Assembly (NCBI RefSeq): GCF_900113745.1
Contig: NZ_FOQL01000001.1
Coordinates: forward strand, 1,550,001 to 1,614,000
Source: Pseudomonas guineae
GTDB taxonomy: Bacteria > Pseudomonadota > Gammaproteobacteria > Pseudomonadales > Pseudomonadaceae
Length of the DNA stretch: 64,000 nucleotides
Direction of reading: 5' to 3'
Position numbers and translations under genes: made by a program. The number at the start of each line of letters is the position of its first letter. The stretch's first letter is position 1. The notes under the pieces were generated by a model. That model ran no database searches and was not told the DNA's origin. It worked only from the letters and a program-made list of their open reading frames with translations. Positions 25,766 to 34,654 of the stretch are shown in pieces.

Positions 25766-26743
25766 GTGCACGCCATGCTGCCATTGCTCGACCAACTGGC
25801 CTTTCCGGCAATCCGCCGCGGCCCGCTGGAAGCGCTGCAGATCAACCTGACCTACCGCTGTAACCAGCGCTGTCTGCATTGCCATGTAAATGCCGGGCCC
25901 ACCCGCACCGAGGAAATGACCGACGAAAGCCTGGCGCTGCTGCATCAAGTGATCGATGCGCACCCGGTGCAGACGCTGGACCTCACCGGTGGCGCGCCAG
26001 AGATGCATCCACGCTTTCGTGAAATCGTTCTCCACGCACGCCGTGAAGGGCTGCGAGTGATCGATCGCTGCAACCTGACCATTCTCAGCGAGCCCGGTTA
26101 TGAAGACTTGGCCGAGTTTCTCGCCGAGCAGGGCGTGGAAGTCAGTGCCTCCTTGCCCTGTTATTCACGCGATAACGTCGACAAACAGCGCGGCGATGGC
26201 GTATTCGAGGCCAGTATCAAAGGCCTGCAACAGCTCAACGCCCTTGGCTACGGCCAACCCGGCAGCGGCCTGATTCTGAATCTGGTCTACAACCCGCAAG
26301 GTGCCAACCTGCCGCCGCCGCAAGTCGCACTGGAAGCTGACTACAAGCAGCACCTGGCGGAAGATTTCGGCATCGTCTTCAACCACCTACTGACCATTAC
26401 CAACCAGCCGATTGCGCGCTTTGGCAGCACCCTGGTCAGCAAAGGCCAGTTCAACGACTACATGCAGCTGCTGCGCGACAGCTACCGACCGGAAAACCTC
26501 GACGACTTGATGTGCCGCTCGCTGGTCAGCGTCGACTGGCAGGGCTACCTGTACGACTGTGATTTCAACCAGATGCTCGACCTGCCGCTCCCCCTGCAAG
26601 GTCAGTTGATTGGCCGCGAGCGCGCGCATTTGCGTGACCTGCTCAGTGCCACCCTCGACGGCAACCCGATCGTCACCCGGGACCACTGCTACGCCTGCAC
26701 AGCCGGACAAGGTTCCAGCTGTGGCGGCGCGCTCAACGACTAA
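25766..26743 (+). CDS. arsS: ArsS-like radical SAM protein
   Basis: This 325-aa radical SAM protein has the cluster motif CNQRCLHC (Cys32, Cys36, Cys39) and LDLTGGAPEMHP as the SAM-binding GGE-like segment. The C-terminal DUF3641-type part has DFNQMLDLPL and ends in a Cys-rich CYACTAGQGSSCGG, likely a second cluster site. This layout is that of ArsS, the arsenosugar biosynthesis enzyme. GTG 25766 is preferred because AAAGGAG sits seven bases upstream; ATG 25775 is the alternative. It leads a five-gene rightward operon. No arsM or arsenic regulator is in the window, so the true substrate here is not certain. Confidence 0.9.
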   Translation: MHAMLPLLDQLAFPAIRRGPLEALQINLTYRCNQRCLHCHVNAGPTRTEEMTDESLALLHQVIDAHPVQTLDLTGGAPEMHPRFREIVLHARREGLRVIDRCNLTILSEPGYEDLAEFLAEQGVEVSASLPCYSRDNVDKQRGDGVFEASIKGLQQLNALGYGQPGSGLILNLVYNPQGANLPPPQVALEADYKQHLAEDFGIVFNHLLTITNQPIARFGSTLVSKGQFNDYMQLLRDSYRPENLDDLMCRSLVSVDWQGYLYDCDFNQMLDLPLPLQGQLIGRERAHLRDLLSATLDGNPIVTRDHCYACTAGQGSSCGGALND

Positions 26744-26759
26744 TCAATAAGGAAACGTC

Positions 26760-28151
26760 ATGCACATGAGCAGCACGGTTGGGCTGTTTTTCTGGGGGTT
26801 TCTGCTGGTCTATGGCGTGCTGATGGTAGCGCTATCGCCCCGCGCCGTGACCCTCGGAGGCTTCTTCAATGGTGAAGACAGCCAAGGTCGTAGCGCGGCG
26901 CCCTGGCTGCTGACCTCCAGCATCTTTATCAGCTGGATCTTCGCCAAGTCGGTGACTAACGCCGCCAATCTGGGAGCCAACTACGGCCTGATCGGCGGTT
27001 TGGCCTATGCCATGTACTGGCTGTCAATTCCGCTCACTGGCTTCGTTATTTACCGCCTGCGCCGGCGCTTTGCCGCCACCGGCTTGGTCAGTTTTCTCAG
27101 CAGCCATTACGGCCGTGGTGCGGCGCTGGCGTTTTCCGCCGCCATTCTGATCCGCCTGTTCAATGAAGTGTGGAGTAACACGGCGGTGGTCGGCGGTTAC
27201 TACGGCGACTCCGGCAGTCTCGAATTCATTGGCGCGGCCCTGCTGTTTACCGCCGTGACCCTGGCCTACAGCCTGCGCGGCGGGCTGCGCAGCTCGATCC
27301 TCACCGATGCCGCGCAGGCGGCGATCTTTGTTGTCGCGCTGATCTGGGTGCTCGGCCTGGTCTTGCCACAGCACTCGCCCAGCGAACTGGTCAGCACCAG
27401 CCACTGGGCACTGAATGCCGGCGTTGACCTGCTGCTGGTGGCGGGCCTACAAGCCTTCAGTTACGGCTTCCATGACCCGGTACTGACCGATCGCGGTTTT
27501 ATCAGCGAAGAAAAAACCATGCGTCGCTCCTTCGTCATTGCTGGCGTGCTGGGCTTCTTCGCCATCCTCGCCTTCAGCCTGATCGGCGTACACGCCCAGC
27601 TCACCGGCCTGGCCGCTTCGGATAACGTACCCGCCGCATTGGCCAAGACCATGGGCATCGGCGCGCTGATGGTGATGACCGTGGTGATGGTCTCCGCCGC
27701 GGGCTCAACGCTGGACTCAACCTTTTCCAGCCTGGCCAAACTGGCCGGCCGCGAACTGCCATTACTGGCCGGCCGTGATCTGGGCCAGAAGGCCATCGGC
27801 GTCGGCATGGCGGTGATGGTGGTGTTCGCCCTGCTCGGCAACCTGCCAATGATTGCCGGCACCGACATTCTCAAGGCCACCACCATCAGCGGCACCATGG
27901 TCATTGGCCTGGCCCCGGTGTTTATCCTGCATGGCCTGACCACGCCTACGCGCCTGGGCTTTCACCTGAGTTTCTGGACCGGCCTGGGCCTGGGCGTCGC
28001 CCTGACCCTAGGCTGGATCCCGCAGAGCTGGGCCATCGGTGATGGCAAATATGCCCTGCTGCTCGGCACCAACCTCTATGGCCTAGGCCTGTGCGTACTC
28101 GGCTACCTGATTCCTGGCTGGTTGCGCCGTAGCCCACGGAGACTGGCCTGA
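26760..28151 (+). CDS. Sodium:solute symporter family transporter
   Basis: This 463-aa membrane protein has about 12-13 transmembrane helices and SSS-family features: ANLGANYGLIGGLAYAMYW, the AYSLRGGLRSSILTDAAQ segment, and SAAGSTLDSTFSSLAKL. It starts 16 bases after arsS, with AAGGAAA upstream, and overlaps the next gene by one base. In this setting it may bring in or export an intermediate of the ArsS pathway. The substrate cannot be told from sequence. Confidence 0.9.
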   Translation: MHMSSTVGLFFWGFLLVYGVLMVALSPRAVTLGGFFNGEDSQGRSAAPWLLTSSIFISWIFAKSVTNAANLGANYGLIGGLAYAMYWLSIPLTGFVIYRLRRRFAATGLVSFLSSHYGRGAALAFSAAILIRLFNEVWSNTAVVGGYYGDSGSLEFIGAALLFTAVTLAYSLRGGLRSSILTDAAQAAIFVVALIWVLGLVLPQHSPSELVSTSHWALNAGVDLLLVAGLQAFSYGFHDPVLTDRGFISEEKTMRRSFVIAGVLGFFAILAFSLIGVHAQLTGLAASDNVPAALAKTMGIGALMVMTVVMVSAAGSTLDSTFSSLAKLAGRELPLLAGRDLGQKAIGVGMAVMVVFALLGNLPMIAGTDILKATTISGTMVIGLAPVFILHGLTTPTRLGFHLSFWTGLGLGVALTLGWIPQSWAIGDGKYALLLGTNLYGLGLCVLGYLIPGWLRRSPRRLA

Positions 28152-29113
28152 TGCGCGCAGGTCGTGACTGCCCGCTGGACTATCGCCTGGCGCGGGATGC
28201 CTTTAGTGGCTCAGCGCTATTCGACTGCGAAACCCTGTATGTGGTCGGCGGCCTGTACGGCAACCGCCAGGCATTGGCCGCGCTGGAGAAACGTGTAGCG
28301 GCCGAGCCGACTGCACGCGTGGTGTTCAACGGTGATGCCCATTGGTTTGACCGCGACCCCGCGCTTTTCCAGCAGATCGAACAGGGTGTGAGTCCACACC
28401 TGGCGCTGCGCGGCAATGTCGAAACCGAACTGGGCCGCGTGGAGAACAGTGGTGCTGGCTGCGGCTGCGCCTACCCGATGAGCGTGGACGACGACGTGGT
28501 CGAGCGCTCCAATGCCATCCAGTTGGAGCTGAATCGAACCGTGCAGGGTTTGCCCGCTATGGCCGAGCGCCTAGCGGCACGGCCCAGCACCGAGTTAGTC
28601 AGCGTTGGCGGTCAGCGCATCGCCATCAGCCATGGTGACGAACAGTCGCTAGCCGGCTGGGATTGCTCACGCGAAGCCATGACTGAACCAACAAGACAGC
28701 AGCAACTGAATGCCTGGCTGCAGACGCAAAACATCCGCGTATTGGCCACCAGCCACAGCTGCGCCGCCGTGGCGTTGAACCTAAGCCATGGCGCGTTGAT
28801 CAATAATGGCGCGGCCGGCATGCCCAATTTTGCCGGCGGCCGCTATGGTCTAATCAGTCGGATCGCCACTACGCCACACCCGGCGGCACTCTATCGCTGC
28901 CAACGTAATGGGCTGTTTATCGAGGCCCTGCCACTGAATTACGACCACCCTGCTTTTCTCGCCGACTTCGACCGCCAGTGGCCCACACACAGCCCGGCGG
29001 CCAAGTCTTATCGCTCTCGCATTCTCGGCCACCTGACAGACCGCCCCGAGGCGGCATTACTGGCCGGCTTTACCTTGTGCCAAAGCCTTTGCGCCCTGGA
29101 GACACTAAACTGA
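28151..29113 (+). CDS. Calcineurin-like metallophosphoesterase
   Basis: This 320-aa protein keeps the metallophosphoesterase motifs in altered form. GGLYGNRQAL (near 33) is where GDIHGN is usual, so the first Asp and His are replaced. NGDAHWFD gives the GD pair, LRGNVE the GN(H/D) motif, ISHGD the late His, and ATSHSCA the last metal His. With the first metal ligands changed, one metal site may be weak. It overlaps the transporter by one base (TGATG) and the following fusion gene likewise. A phosphatase step in the ArsS pathway is a reasonable inference. Confidence 0.85.
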   Translation: MRAGRDCPLDYRLARDAFSGSALFDCETLYVVGGLYGNRQALAALEKRVAAEPTARVVFNGDAHWFDRDPALFQQIEQGVSPHLALRGNVETELGRVENSGAGCGCAYPMSVDDDVVERSNAIQLELNRTVQGLPAMAERLAARPSTELVSVGGQRIAISHGDEQSLAGWDCSREAMTEPTRQQQLNAWLQTQNIRVLATSHSCAAVALNLSHGALINNGAAGMPNFAGGRYGLISRIATTPHPAALYRCQRNGLFIEALPLNYDHPAFLADFDRQWPTHSPAAKSYRSRILGHLTDRPEAALLAGFTLCQSLCALETLN

Positions 29114-31254
29114 TGAACAGTCGCAAACTGGCCCTGATGGGCCTGATCCTGGCCCTACTGGGTAGCTTCTTTATTTTTGATGTAGGCCAATACCTCAACC
29201 TCGACGCCCTGAAGACCCAGCAGGCCACGCTTAACGCTCAGGTCAGCGCCCAGCCCTGGCTGGCAGCGGGGGTGTTCTTTCTCGCCTATGTCGCGGTAAC
29301 GGCGCTTTCATTACCCGGCGCAGCGCTGATGACCCTGCTTGGCGGGGCGCTGTTCGGATTAGTTGAAGGCTTCGTACTGATTTCCTTTGCCTCCACCCTG
29401 GGCGCGAGCCTGGCCATGCTCAGCAGCCGCTTTTTGCTGCGTGACTGGGTACAGGCGCGTTTTGGGCAGCGGCTGGCCAAGATCGACGCCGGCATTGAGC
29501 GCGAAGGTCCTTTCTACCTGTTCGCCCTGCGCCTGGTGCCAGCTTTCCCATTCTTCCTGATCAACCTGGCCATGGGCCTGACCCGGCTGCCGCTGCGTAC
29601 CTACTGGTGGGTCAGCCAGCTGGGTATGTTGCCGGGCACCCTGGTGTTCGTGAATGCCGGCCGTGAGCTGGGCCAGCTGGAGTCGCTGAGCGGTATCCTC
29701 TCGCCTGGCTTGCTCGGCGCCTTTGTCTTGCTCGGTGTATTCCCGCTGATCGCGCGCAAGCTGCTCGGCCTAATTCAGGCACGCCGGGTCTATGCCGGCT
29801 GGAACAAACCGAAAAGCTTCGATCGTAACCTGGTGGTGATTGGTGCCGGTGCTGGCGGGCTGGTGAGCTCATATATCGCCGCGGCGGTAAAAGCCAAAGT
29901 CAGCCTGATCGAAAAACACCAAATGGGCGGCGACTGCCTGAACACCGGCTGCGTGCCTTCTAAAGCACTGTTGCGCTCAGCCAAACTGGCCAACGAACTG
30001 AAAAAAGGCGAGGCCCTCGGTTTCACCGGCGTGCAGGGCACTGTAGATTTCCCGGCGGTTATGCAGCGCATCCAACGGGTGATCGCCGACATCGAGCCGC
30101 ATGACTCGGTTGAGCGCTACACCGATCTGGGCGTCGATGTTATCCAAGGTGAGGCGAAAATCCTCACGCCTTGGACGGTCGAGGTCAACGGCCAAACCTT
30201 GAGTAGCCGCAACCTGATCATCGCTGCCGGCGCCCGGCCGTTTGTGCCGGATATTCCTGGCCTCGATCAGGTGCGTGCCTATACCTCCGACAGCATCTGG
30301 ACCCTGCGCCAGCAACCGCGCTGGCTGCTGGTGCTGGGCGGCGGTCCGATTGGCTGTGAACTCGCGCAAGCCTTCCAGCGCCTCGGCAGCCAGGTGATTC
30401 AAGTGGAACGCGGCGGCCGTCTGCTGCCCCGTGAAGATGCCAATGCCAGCGAAGCGGTAATGGCCAGCCTGCGTGCCGACGGCGTTGACCTGCGCTTGGG
30501 TCATCAGGCCGAACGTTTTGAGGTGATCGACGGTGAACCGCGGATGATTGCGCGCAACCTGGACACCGGCGAGCCGGTCACCATCGCCTTTGACTGCCTG
30601 CTGCTGGCCCTCGGCCGTAAAGCCAATGTCAGCGGCTACGGCGCCGAAGAGCTGGGCCTGACGGTGCGCGACAATGGCACCTTGGAAACCGACGAATACC
30701 TGGCCACGCGCTTCCCCAACATCTACGCGGTGGGCGATGTCACCGGGCCGTATCAGTTCACCCACGTGGCCGCGCACCAAGCTTGGTATGCCGCCGTCAA
30801 CGCGCTGTTTTCCGGTTTCAAACGCTTTAAGGCCGACTACCGGGTGATTCCACATTGCACCTTCACCGACCCAGAAGTGGCGCGGGTCGGCCTCAGTGAG
30901 GGCGAAGCCCAGGCGCAGAACACCGCCTATGAAGTCACCCGTTACGGCATCGACGACCTCGACCGCGCCATCGCTGACGAGGCCGCCCATGGCTATGTAC
31001 AGGTCCTCACCGAGCCTGGCAAAGACCGCATTCTCGGGGTGACCATCGTCGGCGAGCACGCCGGTGAGCTGCTCACCGAATACGTGCTGGCGATGAAGTA
31101 CAACATGGGCCTGAACAAGATTCTCGGCACCATCCACAGCTACCCAACCATGAGCGAGGCGAACAAGTACGCCGCCGGCGAATGGAAGCGTGCGCATGCC
31201 CCGCAAAGGCTGCTGCGCTGGATTGAGCGCTTCCACACCTGGCGCCGCAGCTGA
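29113..31254 (+). CDS. TVP38 membrane domain fused to flavin disulfide reductase
   Basis: This 713-aa fusion starts at ATG 29113, which overlaps the upstream stop. Residues 1-220 are a TVP38/TMEM64 (DedA-like) domain with several transmembrane helices and FLFALRLVPAFPFFLINLAMGL. From about 238 a mercuric-reductase-like pyridine nucleotide-disulfide oxidoreductase follows: FAD motif GAGAGGLVSSY, redox Cys275 and Cys280 (GGDCLNTGCVPSK), NAD motif GGGPIGCELAQAF, and the C-terminal HSYPTMSEA that supplies the His-Glu dyad. No N-terminal HMA domain or C-terminal CC pair is present, so it is not a true MerA. It likely reduces a substrate at the inner membrane. Confidence 0.92.
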   Translation: MNSRKLALMGLILALLGSFFIFDVGQYLNLDALKTQQATLNAQVSAQPWLAAGVFFLAYVAVTALSLPGAALMTLLGGALFGLVEGFVLISFASTLGASLAMLSSRFLLRDWVQARFGQRLAKIDAGIEREGPFYLFALRLVPAFPFFLINLAMGLTRLPLRTYWWVSQLGMLPGTLVFVNAGRELGQLESLSGILSPGLLGAFVLLGVFPLIARKLLGLIQARRVYAGWNKPKSFDRNLVVIGAGAGGLVSSYIAAAVKAKVSLIEKHQMGGDCLNTGCVPSKALLRSAKLANELKKGEALGFTGVQGTVDFPAVMQRIQRVIADIEPHDSVERYTDLGVDVIQGEAKILTPWTVEVNGQTLSSRNLIIAAGARPFVPDIPGLDQVRAYTSDSIWTLRQQPRWLLVLGGGPIGCELAQAFQRLGSQVIQVERGGRLLPREDANASEAVMASLRADGVDLRLGHQAERFEVIDGEPRMIARNLDTGEPVTIAFDCLLLALGRKANVSGYGAEELGLTVRDNGTLETDEYLATRFPNIYAVGDVTGPYQFTHVAAHQAWYAAVNALFSGFKRFKADYRVIPHCTFTDPEVARVGLSEGEAQAQNTAYEVTRYGIDDLDRAIADEAAHGYVQVLTEPGKDRILGVTIVGEHAGELLTEYVLAMKYNMGLNKILGTIHSYPTMSEANKYAAGEWKRAHAPQRLLRWIERFHTWRRS

Positions 31255-31967
31255 TGCGCGCGTTAGTGCTGAGCCTGCTGCTTGCCGCCCCACTGACGCA
31301 GGCAGAGAACCTGCTGACGCCCTGGACAGCAGGGCCACCGGCCGCTGAGTGGTCAGCGCCATGGAAGCTGGCGGACATTCCCAAGCTCAAACCATCGGTA
31401 CGTACGCTGGTCGAGCTGGATGGCAAGCCGGTATTGCAGGTCAACGCTGATGCCGCTGCCGGTGGGCTGGTGCACCCCTTGAGCTTGCCCGGCGATCAAG
31501 CCTGGCAACTGAGCTGGCAGTGGCGCACTGAGCAAAAACTGGATAAGGCCCGCTTCGCCACACGCGAGGGCGACGACTATGCCGCGCGGGTCTATGTGCT
31601 GCTCGATTACCCGCTGGACACGCTGAGCTTTGTCGACCGGCAGAAGCTGCGCCTGGCGCGCACCTTCTTCGACCCCGACTTGCCCGCCGCAACCTTGAGC
31701 TACGTCTGGGATAACCGCGCAGCACCCGGCACCCATGCCCGCAGCGCGTATACCGAAACGGTGGAAATGCGGGTACTGCGCGGCCCGGAAGCACCGCTGG
31801 GCGAGTGGCTGGCGGAGTCGCGCGATCTGCGTGCCGACGCCACCGCCGCCTTCGGCAGCGCGCCACGCAAGATTCTCGGTGTGGTGTTTGCCGCCGACAG
31901 CGACAACACCGGCGAGTCGCTGACCAGCTACTTTGCCACGCCGCAGTTACAGCTCAGCAAACCCTAA
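31254..31967 (+). CDS. DUF3047 exported protein
   Basis: This 237-aa protein has a short signal peptide (cleavage near TQA-EN, 18/19) and a beta-sandwich-like body with LSWQWRTEQKL, DDYAARVYVLLDYP and VFAADSDNTGESLTSYF, which I recognise as DUF3047. It overlaps the fusion gene by one base and ends the operon. It would sit in the periplasm, possibly as a binding or scaffold protein for the operon's product. The function of the family is not known to me. Confidence 0.88.
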   Translation: MRALVLSLLLAAPLTQAENLLTPWTAGPPAAEWSAPWKLADIPKLKPSVRTLVELDGKPVLQVNADAAAGGLVHPLSLPGDQAWQLSWQWRTEQKLDKARFATREGDDYAARVYVLLDYPLDTLSFVDRQKLRLARTFFDPDLPAATLSYVWDNRAAPGTHARSAYTETVEMRVLRGPEAPLGEWLAESRDLRADATAAFGSAPRKILGVVFAADSDNTGESLTSYFATPQLQLSKP

Positions 31968-32019
31968 GGACGGCCTTGGGGCTGACTACAAAGCCGCTCA
32001 CCTAGCCAAGCCACATGGC

Positions 32020-32913
32020 TCAGGCCGGGTTGAGTTGGGCTTTTAGCAATTCACGAAAGGTCTGAATCAGCGGTTCCTTTGACCGGCCGCGGCGCAGCGT
32101 TAGCGAGAAGGGTGCCTGGTAACCGAAGGTGGCCGGCAGCAATACCCGCAGACGCCCCTGATCGACCCAAGGCTGGGCGTAATGCTCCGGCAAATAACCG
32201 ATATACGCGCCAGATAGAACCAGAATCAGCTGGGCCTCCATCGATTCGACCGTCGCCGCGCTGTGCTTGAAGCCGTGACGGGCCAGTTCAGCCTGGCTCC
32301 AGTAGCCGCGGCCGACCATGCGCTGCTGGGCAATCACCTCTGCCGGGATACGCCGGGCTGCGAATAGCGGATGCCGCTCACTGCAATACAACCAATGCTG
32401 CTCACGGTACAGCGGCTGGTAGACCAGGCCGCTCATCCGCGTGGAGAACGCACCAATGGCCATGTCCAGCCGGTTATCCAGCACCGCCAGTTGCAGCTCG
32501 TAAGGGCTGGCCACCGACAGGTGCAAATGCACGCCCGGATGCTCCTGGCTGTAAGCGCCAATCACCTCGGCCAGCGGCAGGGCCGGGTCACTCACCGTGG
32601 AGTCCAGCACACCGAGGTTAAGGGTGCCGCGTAGCTCACCCTTGAGCGCCGCCGAATAACGTTCAAAACCCTCAAGCTCGCCCAACAAGCGCAAGGTTTC
32701 CTGATGAAACAGCTCGCCCTTGCTGGTCAAGCTGAAACCACCACGACCGCGGTGACACAGGGTTATCCCTAGCTGAGTTTCAAGCTGACTCATGTATGTG
32801 CTGATGGCCGAAGTCGACAAGTTCAGCTCTTGCTGAGCGGCAGCAAAGCCCTGATAACGCACCACCGCCGTGAAAATGCGTAACAGCTTAAGGTCGGGCA
32901 GGGCTTGGCTCAT
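32020..32913 (-). CDS. LysR-family transcription regulator
   Basis: This 297-aa regulator has an N-terminal winged helix (about 1-65, with QGFAAAQQELNLSTSAISTYMSQLE and the wing) and a LysR substrate domain (about 92-295). It is divergent from gbuA, with the 22-bp near-perfect palindrome at 33014-33035 between them. LysR proteins usually control the divergent gene, so it probably senses a guanidino or polyamine compound for the gbuA operon. No closer name can be assigned. Confidence 0.93.
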   Translation of the reverse strand: MSQALPDLKLLRIFTAVVRYQGFAAAQQELNLSTSAISTYMSQLETQLGITLCHRGRGGFSLTSKGELFHQETLRLLGELEGFERYSAALKGELRGTLNLGVLDSTVSDPALPLAEVIGAYSQEHPGVHLHLSVASPYELQLAVLDNRLDMAIGAFSTRMSGLVYQPLYREQHWLYCSERHPLFAARRIPAEVIAQQRMVGRGYWSQAELARHGFKHSAATVESMEAQLILVLSGAYIGYLPEHYAQPWVDQGRLRVLLPATFGYQAPFSLTLRRGRSKEPLIQTFRELLKAQLNPA

Positions 32914-33013
32914 AAGGGTTCCATGGCTATTTCTACGAGTGGCAGACGGTGCGCGGCGGCTTAGCCAAGCAGACGGGCTCGCACCTCAACAGCCATGCTA
33001 CAGCCGCCGCCGA

Positions 33014-33035
33014 TAGTTTAGAAATTTCTGAACTA
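33014..33035. promoter_or_regulatory. LysR-type operator between lysR and gbuA
   Basis: TAGTTTAGAAA is followed by TTTCTGAACTA; the two arms are reverse complements except for one pair. The site lies 100-120 bases upstream of the LysR start and about 92 bases upstream of gbuA, as expected for LysR binding. Confidence 0.7.
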
Positions 33036-33126
33036 AGTTTTTGCCCTCAGCGATTTTTCCCCTCAGCCACCTGTCCAACAATCCGGCCCAACGATTATTA
33101 CAACCACAACAACCGTGAGGCCTTCC

Positions 33127-34086
33127 GTGGATAAAGTTCTGCATCAGCCCCTAGGTGGCAATGAAATGCCACGCTTCGGTGGCATTGCCACCATGATGCG
33201 CCTGCCGCATATCCAGAAGACTGAAGAGAAACGTCAGCTGGATGTCGGCTTTGTCGGCATCCCCCTGGATATCGGTACTTCGCTGCGCTCTGGCACCCGC
33301 TTCGGTCCACGCGAGATCCGCGCTCAGTCGGTGATGATCCGCCCTTACAATATGGCCACCGGCGCCGCGCCCTTCGACTCGCTGAATATCGCCGACATCG
33401 GTGACGTGCCGATCAATACCTTCAATATGGCTGAAGCGGTGCGCATCATCGAAGAAGCCTATGACGAGATCGCTGAGCTAGACATCATTCCCCTGACCTT
33501 GGGCGGCGACCACACGGTAACGCTGCCTATCTTGCGTGCCTTGAAGAAAAAGCACGGCAAGATCGGTCTGGTGCACATCGACGCGCATGCTGACGTCAAT
33601 GACCATATGTTCGGCGAGAAAATCGCCCACGGCACTACCTTCCGCCGCGCCGTGGAAGAAGGCCTGCTCGACTGCGACCGCGTGGTGCAGATTGGCCTGC
33701 GCGCCCAGGGTTATACCGCTGAAGACTTCAACTGGAGCCGCAAGCAGGGTTTCCGTGTGGTGCAGGCCGAAGAGTGTTGGCACAAGTCCTTAACCCCCTT
33801 GATGGAAGAAGTACGCGCCAAAGTCGACGGCGGCCCGGTCTACCTGTCTTTTGATATCGACGGCATCGACCCCGCGTGGGCGCCCGGCACCGGCACCCCA
33901 GAAATCGGTGGCCTGACCACTATCCAGGCCATCGAGATAATCCGTGGCTGCCAGGGCCTGCAGTTGATTGGCGGCGATCTGGTCGAAGTGTCGCCACCCT
34001 ATGACACCACCGGTAATACCTCCTTGCTGGGTGCCAACCTGCTCTACGAAATGCTCTGCGTATTGCCGGGTGTGCAGCATCGCTAA
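33127..34086 (+). CDS. gbuA: Guanidinobutyrase (ureohydrolase)
   Basis: This 319-aa ureohydrolase has all manganese ligands: His129 (GGDHTVT), Asp152, His154 and Asp156 (DAHADVND), and Asp243/Asp245 (FDIDGIDP). The N-terminus (HQPLGGNEMPRFGGIATMMRL) closely matches, from memory, P. aeruginosa GbuA, which splits 4-guanidinobutyrate to GABA and urea. I start at GTG 33127 with GAGG at the right distance; GTG 33115 would add four residues. Its product GABA would feed GabT-GabD in the same window. Agmatinase is the alternative reading, but the match to GbuA is better. Confidence 0.92.
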   Translation: MDKVLHQPLGGNEMPRFGGIATMMRLPHIQKTEEKRQLDVGFVGIPLDIGTSLRSGTRFGPREIRAQSVMIRPYNMATGAAPFDSLNIADIGDVPINTFNMAEAVRIIEEAYDEIAELDIIPLTLGGDHTVTLPILRALKKKHGKIGLVHIDAHADVNDHMFGEKIAHGTTFRRAVEEGLLDCDRVVQIGLRAQGYTAEDFNWSRKQGFRVVQAEECWHKSLTPLMEEVRAKVDGGPVYLSFDIDGIDPAWAPGTGTPEIGGLTTIQAIEIIRGCQGLQLIGGDLVEVSPPYDTTGNTSLLGANLLYEMLCVLPGVQHR

Positions 34087-34120
34087 TTAGACCGTTGCGA
34101 TTAACCAACACGAGACCGCC

Positions 34121-34561
34121 ATGCTCAGCAACGCAACTACCCCAGCCACTCGCAATGCCGCGCAGAGCGACGATCAGCAGCAGGTGCTGGCGGCCGCCGC
34201 CGCACTGGTCGCGGCGTTTGCCAACAACGACAGCGCAGCTTATTTCGCCGCATTCAGCGAAGACGCCAGCTTTGTCTTCCACAGCTGTCCGACAGTGCTC
34301 AATAGCCTCAATGCCTACCGGACGCTCTGGGCCAGTTGGCAAGCTGAGGGCTTTGCCGTGTTGGCGTGCACCTCGAGTAACCCGGTGCTGAGCCTGCACG
34401 GCGACAGCGCAATCTTCATCCATGAAGTCAGCACCCGGCTGCGTGTCGCGGGTATCGAATCAGACAGCCAAGAACGCGAAACCATCGTCTTCCGCCGCCA
34501 GCCAGACAGCCAACAATGGCTGGCTTGCCACGAGCATTTGTCGCTGTTGCCCACGGACTGA
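34121..34561 (+). CDS. NTF2-like fold protein
   Basis: This 146-aa protein looks like a SnoaL/DUF4440-type NTF2 domain: an N-terminal helix, ALVAAFANNDSAAYFAAFSEDASFVFHS and later strands ending WLACHEHLSLLP. Such domains bind small ligands or act as a subunit. It starts 34 bases after gbuA and lies in the gbuA operon. Function is unknown; it may be a helper for the amidino pathway. Confidence 0.78.
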   Translation: MLSNATTPATRNAAQSDDQQQVLAAAAALVAAFANNDSAAYFAAFSEDASFVFHSCPTVLNSLNAYRTLWASWQAEGFAVLACTSSNPVLSLHGDSAIFIHEVSTRLRVAGIESDSQERETIVFRRQPDSQQWLACHEHLSLLPTD

Positions 34562-34654
34562 AATCATAGTCTGACGCAGCCAGTTAATTTTTTATAACTG
34601 CCACGCACCACACCAGCTGAACCAATAAGCACAATAATCAGGGGAGTCACCAGC

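Noticed and set aside
30100..31250. Mercuric reductase (merA) call for the fusion protein
   Set aside because: It lacks the HMA domain and the C-terminal Cys pair, and no other mer gene is close.
29977..31362. 461-codon minus-strand open frame opposite the TVP38-reductase fusion
   Set aside because: The plus-strand frame has clear enzyme motifs; the opposite one has none and shows shadow composition.
32940..32954. GG-N10-GC match to a sigma-54 promoter upstream of gbuA
   Set aside because: Only the GG and GC fit; the -12 half is poor and it lies about 170 bases from the start.
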